This document shows positions 1 through 6,375 of a stretch of DNA of 31,324 bases, piece by piece (position 1 is the stretch's first letter; the number at the start of each line of letters is the position of its first letter). This DNA comes from Armatimonadaceae bacterium. Lineage in GTDB: Bacteria; Armatimonadota; Armatimonadia; Armatimonadales; Armatimonadaceae. The notes below the pieces were generated by a model. It was not told the DNA's origin. It made no database searches and worked only from the letters and a program-made list of their open reading frames with translations. The stretch is taken from positions 1 to 31,324 of the forward strand of contig JAUJNC010000066.1 in NCBI GenBank assembly GCA_030446525.1. Direction: 5' to 3'. Position numbers and translations under genes: made by a program.

Positions 1-348
1 CTCGCGACCGCGCTGCGCGTCGCCGAGGAGATCAAGCGCCACGGCAAGGTGCGCCGCCCCTGGACCGGCTTGATCGTGGCCGACGTCACTCCCGAGATCG
101 CGTCGCTGCTGGGTCTGCCCCAAGCGCGCGGGGCCGTGGTCACTGGCGTCTATGAGGACTCGCCCGCCAGCCGCGCCGGGCTGCAACGAGGCGACGTCAT
201 CACGGAGATCGCGGGCAAGAAGCTCGAGGGCGAGGCGGATTACCGCCAGGCGCTCCGCCCGCTGCAGATCGGGCAGGAGGTTTCGCTCGTGATCCTGCGC
301 GACGGCCGGCGCGGCGCGGTTCGCTTTCGCCTCGCGGAGGCGCCCTGA
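1..348 (+). CDS. HtrA/DegP-like serine protease, C-terminal PDZ part (5' end outside window)
   Basis: The frame is open from base 1 and ends at TGA 346-348, so this is the last ~115 residues of a longer protein. The segment opens with a helix (ALRVAEEIKRHGKV) and continues into RRPWTGLIVADVTPEIASLL, the usual bridge between the trypsin-like domain and the PDZ domain of HtrA/DegP proteases. A PDZ core follows: GAVVTGVYEDSPASRAGLQ, then GDVITEIAGKKL. The PDZ domain binds exposed hydrophobic C-termini and controls the protease, normally in the periplasm. The catalytic triad would lie upstream and cannot be checked, so a protease-dead homologue is possible. It is convergent with the next gene, only 4 bp away. 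Confidence 0.85.
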   Translation, partial: LATALRVAEEIKRHGKVRRPWTGLIVADVTPEIASLLGLPQARGAVVTGVYEDSPASRAGLQRGDVITEIAGKKLEGEADYRQALRPLQIGQEVSLVILRDGRRGAVRFRLAEAP

Positions 349-352
349 GCCG

Positions 353-964
353 TTACCGGCCGCGGCCGTCCGCCGGCCGGGTCGCGGCTTTGGCGCGTAT
401 CTGTTCGGCCAGCGTGCGCAGCTCCTCGGGGAGATCGTCGCCGCCCCGGGCGGGCGGCGCCTCGTCCTTGGGGGCCGGGGGCGGCAGGGGGCGTGTCCAG
501 CCGTCCGGCAGGCGGTCGCCTTCCCAGCGGCGACGCGCCCGCGCCCGGAAGCCCGCCAGGGCCTGGTCGTCCTCGGCGCTCGGAGCGAAATGGATCTCGA
601 CCTCTTCCCCCTGGCCTTGCCGGTAGATCGCCTCGGCGATCGACACGTAAAGGCTTTCGCCTTGCCGCACGCTGGTGCCGGACGCCAGTTCCGGGTGGCC
701 GATCACGCGCGCTGGCTCTGAACGCCGCGATGGGCTGATAACAATGAGACCGCCAAGCGTCACCGACGCCTCCCTTCTTCCCCGCGGCGCGGGCCTGCCG
801 GCCTCGACCGCCAGTACCCGGTTGCCCACCACCGCGAGGAGCGGGCGCGGCGGCGCAACGATAACCAGGCCGGATGGCCCCTGCGCCGGAGTCCACAGGC
901 GCGAGGGGGCATGCGAAATGAGTGTCTCGATGCCGCCACTGCCGGCGGCGTTGTGAAGCTCCAT
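353..964 (-). CDS. Uncharacterised protein, 203 aa
   Basis: I do not recognise a family. The frame stays open upstream to 1033, but ATG 964 is the best start because a -10 hexamer, TATCAT, lies exactly six bases before it. This suggests a leaderless mRNA. The N-terminal ~100 residues are rich in beta-type stretches (GLVIVAPPRPLLAVVGNRVLAVEAG). The C-terminal third is charged and proline-rich, with low-complexity PPPAPKDEAPPARGG and a final basic tail, and is probably disordered. There is no signal peptide and no clear membrane segment, so it is likely cytoplasmic. Codon use (strong G/C third position) supports real coding. It ends with TAA. Confidence 0.6.
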   Translation of the reverse strand: MELHNAAGSGGIETLISHAPSRLWTPAQGPSGLVIVAPPRPLLAVVGNRVLAVEAGRPAPRGRREASVTLGGLIVISPSRRSEPARVIGHPELASGTSVRQGESLYVSIAEAIYRQGQGEEVEIHFAPSAEDDQALAGFRARARRRWEGDRLPDGWTRPLPPPAPKDEAPPARGGDDLPEELRTLAEQIRAKAATRPADGRGR

Positions 965-976
965 AGTCCTATGATA
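965..976 (-). promoter_or_regulatory. Leaderless-type -10 element for the 353-964 gene
   Basis: Read on the minus strand, TATCAT (976-971) is followed by aggact (970-965) and then the ATG at 964. Six bases between -10 and start codon place transcription initiation at or beside the A of ATG. No convincing -35 hexamer is seen 17 bp upstream. The same geometry recurs at 10416, 27587 and 30858. Confidence 0.45.
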
Positions 977-1114
977 CCCGAATGCGCTCTTCTGCTCCCG
1001 GGTGAACGAGCATCCCGCTGCGTACCCGCACACGGCAGTTACCCGGCGCGCCCACTAATACGTACCCACCAGGTCGGCATGTTAAGCCCGGTAAATCTCG
1101 CGGACCGGATCCCC

Positions 1115-1130
1115 CCGCCCCGCGGGGCGG
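1115..1130 (-). terminator. GC-rich palindrome directly after the stop of the 1131-1604 gene
   Basis: CCGCCCCG is followed at once by CGGGGCGG, a perfect 8+8 palindrome next to the TGA at 1133-1131. It has no U-tract, so intrinsic termination is uncertain. The remaining bases from 977 to 1114 show no ORF with coding character and no RNA gene I recognise. Confidence 0.35.
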
Positions 1131-1604
1131 TCACGGCCGCGCGATCACGGTCGTAACCAGCAGGCGGAACGACGATTGCCTGCCGGTTTTCGGGTCCTTC
1201 AAGGTCACCTCGGCGACCGGTTCTTCCTTGCCGGCGGCGACGCGGGAGGCGCCACTCAGATTCACCGAGGTGGCCCCCGGCAGGGCTTTCCCCGAGAGCT
1301 GCAGGTTCCATAACAAAGCCACGTTGTTGTTCGCCTCGGCGTTGGGCGAGAGGGAGACCGAATAGGAGATGTCGCCGCCGGAGACCGAGATGGAGCCGGT
1401 GCCGCCCTCCAGGGTGGTCAGGACCGGGGCGCCGATCACCCGGGGCGGTGCGCCGTCGTCCGTGCGCGTCAGCTGCACCGCCAAGCGGACCTGGGCGCGG
1501 GGCGCGTCGGCGGGGCGGGCGGCTGCCGGCGGCGCCCCGGGAGCGGCGAAAGAAAAAAACAGGGCGGCGGGCAGAAACGCGGCGGGCAAGGGCATGAAGC
1601 TCAC
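1131..1604 (-). CDS. Small exported protein of unknown function
   Basis: This is a 157-residue protein beginning with a signal-peptide-like segment (hydrophobic PAAFLPAALFFSFAAPG followed by small residues). The mature part looks all-beta: VRLAVQLTRTDDG, then APVLTTLEGGTGSISVSG and a Ser/Asn-rich strand region. The phrase VLTTLEGGTGSISV loosely resembles the beta-rich core of secretin domains, but length and the remaining sequence do not allow that call. The listed GTG start overlaps the stop of the upstream HAD gene by GTGA, implying translational coupling. ATG 1595, three codons later, is an alternative. It is the last gene of the minus-strand run that begins with the oxidoreductase at 4515. 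Confidence 0.6.
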   Translation of the reverse strand: MSFMPLPAAFLPAALFFSFAAPGAPPAAARPADAPRAQVRLAVQLTRTDDGAPPRVIGAPVLTTLEGGTGSISVSGGDISYSVSLSPNAEANNNVALLWNLQLSGKALPGATSVNLSGASRVAAGKEEPVAEVTLKDPKTGRQSSFRLLVTTVIARP

Positions 1605-2347
1605 CTATCCTTCGGGCGCGGCAGGGCTTGCGCGACAACGGGCAGGGCCGGCAGATCCCCCAGCCGGGCGATGGTGTGGTCCGGCATGGGATCGCCGGCG
1701 CACCGCCGCCGGCCCGCGGGGGTCAGCCCGACGCTAGTCCATCCCGCCGCCCGCGCCCCGGCGATGTCGAGCTCCAGGGAGTTGCCTACGAACAGCAGCT
1801 CGCCGGGCGCCAGGCCCACGCGCGCGGCGGCGTGCTCGAAGATGCGGGCGTCCGGCTTGGGGTGACCGAACTCCGTGTCGACCACGATCACATCAAAGTA
1901 GCCTTCGAGCGCGAGCGCGCCCAGCTTGGTCCGCTGCATCGCCGACGGCCCGTTGGTGACCAGCCCCAGGCGGAAATGGGGGCGCAGGCCTTTCAGCGTC
2001 TCCTCCGCGTCGGGCGACACGGCCAGGGCTTCGCCCTCCGCCTCGGCGTACGCGGCGACCAGGGCTTCGGCCAGGGCCGCGTCGTCGATGCCGAAGGAGC
2101 GGAGCGCATCCTGCGTCAGGCGGCGCCGGAACGCCTCGACCGAGAGGGTGGCCAGGTCGGCGTACCCGGGCGTGCCATAGGCGTAGCGCCGCTGGTAGGC
2201 GTCGTAGATCGCCGAGGACAGCCGGTCGGCGTCCACGTCCGGGCGCACGCGCGCGGCGAGCGCGCAGCCGGCGAGGAGCGCGCTGCGCTCGGCCTCGGCG
2301 TAGCCGATCAGCGTGTCGTCCAGGTCGAAGAAGATGCCGCGCAGCAT
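1601..2347 (-). CDS. HAD-superfamily hydrolase (phosphatase-like)
   Basis: An intact 248-aa protein. Motif I is IFFDLDDTL at residues ~5-13, with Asp8 as the predicted nucleophile and Asp10 as acid/base. An alpha-helical cap region follows (~20-110). Motif II is GLVTNGPS, motif III the lysine in GHPKPD, and motif IV GNSLELDIAGARAAG. In motif IV the usual first Asp of GDS is Asn, while the later Asp is kept. The layout fits the YjjG/phosphoglycolate phosphatase-like branch, which hydrolyses small phosphorylated metabolites, but the substrate cannot be read from sequence. It starts 6 bp after the preceding gene's stop and overlaps the following gene by 4 bp. Confidence 0.85.
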   Translation of the reverse strand: MLRGIFFDLDDTLIGYAEAERSALLAGCALAARVRPDVDADRLSSAIYDAYQRRYAYGTPGYADLATLSVEAFRRRLTQDALRSFGIDDAALAEALVAAYAEAEGEALAVSPDAEETLKGLRPHFRLGLVTNGPSAMQRTKLGALALEGYFDVIVVDTEFGHPKPDARIFEHAAARVGLAPGELLFVGNSLELDIAGARAAGWTSVGLTPAGRRRCAGDPMPDHTIARLGDLPALPVVAQALPRPKDR

Positions 2348-2353
2348 AGCCGG

Positions 2354-3111
2354 CTATTCGCCCCCCGCGTCGTTCGTTCCTGCCCCCGCGCCCGGTCCGT
2401 CGCCTTCCCCCCCGAGCACGGCGCGGGCGCTCGCGGCGAGGCCCGGCGGCAAGCGCGCGAGCCAGCCGTCCACATCCGGCGCGCCAGCCGGGGAAAGGCA
2501 GCGGGCGAGCGGGCACAGGTTCTCCCACCCCAGCGCCCGCGCGAGCGCCGCGCCCGTGGCGAACGCGCGTCCGTAAAAGCCGGGCGGGTAGCGAGACAAC
2601 GTCCACAGGTCGACGGCCCGCATCGCGGGCAGGCTGAGCTTGTTGGCCTCCAGGAGCCAGTCCTGCTCCACCGTCCGGGCGTAGCTTTCCAGCCCCTGCC
2701 GGCGCAGCAGGCGGACGGAACCCAGGCAACCCAGCATCTCGTGGGTCCAGTGGAAGATGCGCCCGCCCGAACAGGCCCGGTGGAACATCTCGTGCCCGAT
2801 CTGGAGGCGCACCTGCCACCCGTCGGAATCGCGCTGCAGATACACGTCGTAGCGCCGGTCCTCCGGCTCGTAGACGCACTCCGGCCGCAGGCCCCGCAGG
2901 AGCAGGGTGGGGCGCCCCCGGTCGCGGGGCGGGCCGAAGCACCGATCGCAGTAGGCGCCCGCCTGATCCAGGTAGTCGAGAAGATCCGGGTCTCGAACCG
3001 TCTCGTAGACTTCGGCGTCCGGGCAGTGGGCGCAGGCCCAGCGCGTCGCGCCGCCCCCGCCGGGACGCGGGCGCCTGTGAGCCGGCGGAACGTGCGCTGG
3101 CAGCGGGGCAT
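2354..3111 (-). CDS. Uncharacterised protein with an HExxH metalloprotease-like motif (one frameshift)
   Basis: The well-supported frame runs from about 3050 to the TAG at 2356-2354 (…CAHCPDAEVYETVRDPDLL… to the end). I see two CxxC-type pairs near the N-terminus (CAHC, CDRC), a tyrosine-rich beta region, and then QIGHEMFHRA, an HExxH motif like zinc peptidases, followed 14 residues later by a Glu in HWTHEMLG. That spacing is compatible with a gluzincin third ligand, but the family is unknown to me, so a peptidase role is only a suggestion. The start is uncertain: ATG 3111 (MPRCQRTFRRLTGAR…) lies in another frame and needs one frame switch near 3050-3070. The C-terminus is low-complexity Gly/Ala. 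Confidence 0.5.
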
Positions 3112-3120
3112 CGGCGCCCG

Positions 3121-3421
3121 TCAGAACCCGTCTTCCTCTTCGTCCGGGGACCCCTCGGCGCGCGGCCGGGCCGGCGACGCGCGCACCGAATCCTCGACGA
3201 ACCGGGTCACGGCCTCCTCCTGGGCCAGGGCCGCCACCTGGGCCGCAGGCTCGCGCAGCTTTCGCTCCAGCGGGCGCGGCGCTCATCGCCCTCGGGCAGA
3301 GCTTCCCGCTCCGCGGCGGCGTCGGCCGGCGCGCGGCCAGCGTTTCGCGCAGCGAGCGCCACGTCTCGGCGCGCGGCTGCCCGTCCAGAAACTCCTCGAT
3401 CACCTGCTCTTCGTCGGTCAT
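3121..3421 (-). CDS. Small acidic/helical protein of unknown function, broken by two frame switches
   Basis: From ATG 3421 the protein begins MTDEEQVIEEFLDGQPRAE and continues as a helical segment (TWRSLRETLAA). The sense of the protein then moves to a second frame (DAAAEREALPEGDERRA) and a third (AAQVAALAQEEAVTRFVEDS), ending SPDEEEDGF and TGA at 3123-3121. Reassembled, it would be ~100 residues, charged and probably helical. The start lies 19 bp after the oxidoreductase stop and the end lies ~10 bp before the next gene, so it fits an operon. I cannot assign a family. An anti-sigma or accessory role would be guesswork. Confidence 0.4.
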
Positions 3422-3440
3422 ACGGCACCCGGATACCGGG

Positions 3441-4515
3441 TTAGGAGATCTTCACCGGCTGTCCGGTGCGGGCGGATTCGTAGACGCCCTGGATGATCTC
3501 CAGCGGCTTGCGGCCGGCGCGGCCGTCGATCAGCGGCTTCGTGTTCTCCCGGACGGCGCGGAGGAAATCCTCGATCTGGGCGCGGTGGGCGTCGCCCCAG
3601 ACCGCGCCCGGGTCGGCCGCCGCCGACCGTTGGAACTGCCTCGTCCTTCACCGACGCCGACCCCGCCCTGCGCCACCGAAAGCGCGTGCGCGGCGGCCTC
3701 CTCGCTGGCGTACGTTTCCCCGGTCTTGAGCGTCAGGGTCTTCAGCCGGTCGCCTTCCAGGATGGCCGAGCCTTCGGTGCCGTAGATGTCGATGCGGACG
3801 GGGAACCCTTTGTAGGCCGCCGTGGTGGCGGTGAGGGTGCCGATGGCCCCGTTCTGGAAGGTCAGCGCGGCCACGGCCACGTCCTCCACCTCGATGCGCT
3901 CGTGGGCGGCCGTGCGCGTCTGGGCGTAGAGCGAGGACACGCCCCCGGCGAGCCACTGGAGCAGGTCGACGGTGTGCACGCCCTGGTTCATGAGGGCGCC
4001 GCCGCCGTCCATCGCCCACGTCCCGCGCCAGTCGCCCGAGTCGTAATACTCCTGGGTGCGCCACCACTTGACCGTGGCGTCGGCGAGCACGATCTTGCCC
4101 AGCTTGCCCGCCTCGATGGCCTCCTTCACGAGGACGGTCGCCGCGTCGAAGCGGTGCTGGCTGATGACGGCGAGCTTCCTGCCCGACGCGTCCTCGGCGG
4201 CGATCATGCGGTCGCAGGCGGCCAGCGAAACGTCCATCGGCTTCGACGATCACGTGCTTGCCGCGCCCAGCGCGTCGACCGCGATGTCGGCGTGCAGGCC
4301 CGACGGCGTGCAAACACAGACGATGTCGACGTCGGGGTCGGCGAGCAGCGCCTGGTGGCTGTCGTAGACGCGCGCCACGTCGAACTTCTTGGCCGCTGCC
4401 TGCGCCCGGTCGGGCACCGCATCGGCCACCGCCACGAACCGGCGTCCGCTATCTGCTGGATCGCCCCCGCGTGGGTGGGACCGATCGTCCCGCACCCGAC
4501 GATCCCGAACCGCAT
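3441..4515 (-). CDS. Gfo/Idh/MocA-family NAD(P)-dependent oxidoreductase (frameshifted)
   Basis: The N-terminal Rossmann fold starts at ATG 4515: MRFGIVGCGTIGPTHAGAI, a GxGxxG variant. Later frames give FVAVADAVPDRAQAAAKKFD, VDIVCVCTPSGLHADIAVDA, GKHVIVE, then MDVSLAACDRMIAAED and the C-terminal substrate domain with WAMDGGGALMNQGVHTVDLL, typical of the family (conserved His in GVHxxD). The end is KPLEIIQGVYESARTGQ, TAA 3443-3441. About four frame switches are needed. One is instructive: the canonical EKP motif reads GAAGCC at 4241-4246, where GAAAAGCC would restore it, a loss of two A's in a run. The enzyme probably oxidises a cyclic polyol or sugar derivative. It is the first gene of the minus-strand run. 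Confidence 0.85.
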
Positions 4516-4579
4516 CTTACCGCCGTCCATCCCTGCTGGCATTCGTCCCGCCCTCCTCGACTCCGTGATTGGGTGGCCT

Positions 4580-4609
4580 ATTGTAGCACGCGGCGTTTGC
4601 TCGTGTCAA
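4580..4609 (-). promoter_or_regulatory. Sigma-70-type promoter for the oxidoreductase operon
   Basis: On the minus strand, TTGACA (4609-4604), an 18-bp spacer and TACAAT (4585-4580) form a near-consensus housekeeping promoter. The start codon at 4515 is ~65 bp downstream. The -35 region extends to TTGACACGAG, which recurs inverted at 4651-4660 in the divergent promoter. Confidence 0.65.
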
Positions 4610-4650
4610 AAGTACAAAGGACGGCGGCGGGAAATCCTGGCGGAAGGCGC

Positions 4651-4680
4651 TTGACACGAGTTGGTGGGATGCGGTAGGCT
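4651..4680 (+). promoter_or_regulatory. Candidate sigma-70 promoter for the 4765 gene
   Basis: TTGACA (4651-4656), an 18-bp spacer and TAGGCT (4675-4680). The -35 is perfect and the -10 is weak. It is back to back with the minus-strand promoter at 4580-4609. The two share the 10-mer TTGACACGAG as an inverted pair (4600-4609 and 4651-4660), which may be a shared operator or coincidence of the two -35 boxes. The leader of ~80 bases before ATG 4765 shows no structure I recognise. Confidence 0.45.
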
Positions 4681-4764
4681 GCCGCTGTTGCTAAAACGAC
4701 GTCCTGTGTCTGTTTACCATCGGAAAGGACGCCGACCCGCAACCGGATAGGAGGGCCGACCCTT

Positions 4765-5059
4765 ATGCTCTTCCTTTTGCTGGCTGTCGCGGCGCTCGCC
4801 CTGCCATTGCTGGCGCGCGGCGACGGGAAGCCGCCGCGCCCTGCCCGGGGCGCGCCCGCCGATCTGGCCTTCGAAACGAGTCCGTTCCTGCGGCGCACGG
4901 CGTATCGGAGCGTCGCCGCGATGAACCGCGATGACGCCCCGAGCGGTGCGTACAGCCCGGTCAACGTCGAATGGGAGAAGAACGGGAGGCAGGGCAGGTG
5001 GTACATCGAGCAGCAGCGCTACGGCGGCGATAAGGTCGCGGCGGCGGCCAACATGCTGA
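4765..5059 (+). CDS. Short exported protein of unknown function (3' end uncertain)
   Basis: The start is ATG 4765, preceded by GGAGG at a usable distance. A strong signal peptide (MLFLLLAVAALALPLLARG) opens the protein, followed by TSPFLRRTAYRSVAAMNRDD and then YSPVNVEWEKNGRQGRWYIE. After residue ~100 the frame turns into Arg/Cys-rich non-coding-like text and stays open to 5358, antisense to the PhyH gene, which is implausible. A single +1 switch before 5057 would end it at TGA 5057-5059, just before a hairpin at 5077-5100, and that is the end I give. Family unknown. Confidence 0.45.
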
Positions 5060-5076
5060 GGCGCCGGGACCCCTCG

Positions 5077-5100
5077 CCCGCCCCGGCGGAGCGGGGCGGG
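5077..5100. terminator. Hairpin between convergent genes
   Basis: CCCGCCCCG (5077-5085), a loop of six, then CGGGGCGGG (5092-5100): a perfect 9-bp GC stem between the 4765 gene (+) and the PhyH gene (-). No U-tract on either side, so it is a possible bidirectional terminator only. Confidence 0.35.
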
Positions 5101-5113
5101 CGCCAGGTAAAGG

Positions 5114-5854
5114 TTACGCGTTCTCGTAGTGGTTGCCGGCCCGGTCCCGGCCGCGCGCCAGCCAGAGCTTGTGGTTGCGGTTGCGCTCGGGGTAGATCTT
5201 GCTGGTGGTGGGGAAGTAGCGCATCGTGTATCCGGCGCGGCGTTTGTCCGACGTGTTGGCGCGGGCGCCGTGGATCAGGCGGGCCTCGTGCAGGCTGCAC
5301 TGGTTGGGGGCGAGCGCGAAGCACACGGCGCGGCCCTCGTCCACCTGCCCCGGCTTGATCTGCGTGCCGAAGATGTTCCGGCTTTTGTCCACCGCCTCGT
5401 AGTCGGAGAAGCCATGGGCGTGGCTGCCGGGGATCACGCGCATGCAGCCGTTCTCCAGGGTCGCCTCGTCGATCGCCAGCCACACGGTGCAGATGCCCGC
5501 CATGGTCGAGATGCGCCCGTTCCAATACGCCGAATCCTCGTGCCACGGCGTCGCCTTGCCGCGCGGCGCTTTGGAGATGAAGTGGCTCGACCACAGCCCG
5601 ATGTCCGGTCCGACGACCGGCTCGACCAGGTCCAGCACCTCGCCGGACAGCAAAAACGGGAGCAGCCGCGCGTCGCGGAAGTGGATGGTGTCCAGGTTCT
5701 CGTCGCCGTAGCGCCCCAGGTCCTCCTCGAAGATCGCCCGCAACTGTTCGAACTTTTCCTGCGCGAAGACGGGCTGGTGATAAAGAAGGTAACCTTCGCG
5801 TCCGTAATGCGCCACCTGCTCCGGCGTCAACCGCCCTTTTCCCGAGGTGCTCAT
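5114..5854 (-). CDS. Phytanoyl-CoA dioxygenase (PhyH)-family Fe(II)/2-oxoglutarate oxygenase
   Basis: An intact 246-aa protein, normal length for bacterial PhyH. It begins with the typical N-terminal helix (LTPEQVAHYGREGYLL). The iron-binding facial triad is visible as H-x-D in TPWHEDSAYW (~residue 104) and a distal His in LIHGARANTS (~198). The Arg after it (KRRAGYTMRY) fits the 2-oxoglutarate carboxylate contact. GCMRVIPGSH is a conserved PhyH strand. Such enzymes hydroxylate aliphatic or natural-product substrates, here unknown. ATG 5854 has GGAG five bases upstream. It directly follows the cupin gene and is probably cotranscribed with it. Confidence 0.88.
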   Translation of the reverse strand: MSTSGKGRLTPEQVAHYGREGYLLYHQPVFAQEKFEQLRAIFEEDLGRYGDENLDTIHFRDARLLPFLLSGEVLDLVEPVVGPDIGLWSSHFISKAPRGKATPWHEDSAYWNGRISTMAGICTVWLAIDEATLENGCMRVIPGSHAHGFSDYEAVDKSRNIFGTQIKPGQVDEGRAVCFALAPNQCSLHEARLIHGARANTSDKRRAGYTMRYFPTTSKIYPERNRNHKLWLARGRDRAGNHYENA

Positions 5855-5866
5855 ACTCTCCGTCCC

Positions 5867-6226
5867 CTACTCCAGGCTCGAAGTCGCGCGCGCCGGACGA
5901 GTAGGCGACGATCATGTCGGCGTCCTCGTCGCCGATGCTGGCGGCGTTGTGCAGGACGCCCGCGGCGATGGACAGGGTGTCGCCCGGCTCCAGGAGGACG
6001 GTCTCGTCGCCGATGGTAGTGTCGCAGCCGGCCGCGCAGGGGTAGAGAACCTCTTCGCAGCCGGGGTGACGGTGCCGGGGATTTGACCGGCCCTTCCTTA
6101 TAAAGACGCGCCCGACGGTCAGCCCCTCGACGTTGCCGATGTCCTGGCTGGCAGCCAGTTCAGACCGCCCCAATCCTCCTGACGTACCTTCGCTTCCGCC
6201 TCACCCGCCCGACGCACTTCGTTCAT
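5867..6226 (-). CDS. Cupin-domain protein (two frameshifts)
   Basis: ATG 6226 has GGAGG upstream and opens MNEVRRAGEAEAKVRQEDWG. After a switch at ~6140-6165 the second frame carries the cupin: NVEGLTVGRVFIRKGRSNPR, then HRHPGCEEVLYPCAAG (cupin motif 1, HxH…E) and LEPGDTLSIAAGVLHNAA (motif 2, with G-D and His). One more base near 5872 would end it at TAG 5869-5867, just before the PhyH ribosome site. Cupins of this form are small metal-binding beta-barrels, often sugar- or acid-binding regulators or isomerases. The PhyH neighbour suggests a joint role in modifying one small molecule. The exact reaction cannot be told. Confidence 0.75.
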
Positions 6227-6319
6227 GACAACCGCCTCCAGCAACGGATTACCGCACCCTTGTCGTACCTGCATGCTTATCTCTTCGCCGCCATCTAAAA
6301 AAATCCTGTTCTGTGCCAC

Positions 6320-6351
6320 TTGACAATAGTATCAGGTATTATCATAATGAT
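6320..6351 (+). promoter_or_regulatory. Promoter with overlapping palindrome upstream of the HTH-GspE gene
   Basis: TTGACA (6320-6325), a 17-bp spacer and CATAAT (6343-6348) form a good sigma-70 promoter in an unusually AT-rich stretch. The -10 sits inside a perfect dyad ATCAT-A-ATGAT (6341-6351), so a repressor could block it. The downstream gene itself starts with a DNA-binding HTH, so autoregulation is possible (inference). Confidence 0.6.
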
Positions 6352-6375
6352 CTATGATATGAATTGGAGAATAGA

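Noticed and set aside
1628..3496. Long plus-strand open frame opposite the HAD and HExxH genes
   Set aside because: Arg/Gly/Pro-rich shadow of high-GC coding DNA; the minus-strand frames carry the recognisable motifs.
4765..5358. Full 197-residue reading of the exported-protein ORF
   Set aside because: The second half is Arg/Cys/Gly-rich and antisense to the intact PhyH gene; a lost base near 5050 and an end at 5059 before the hairpin is more plausible.
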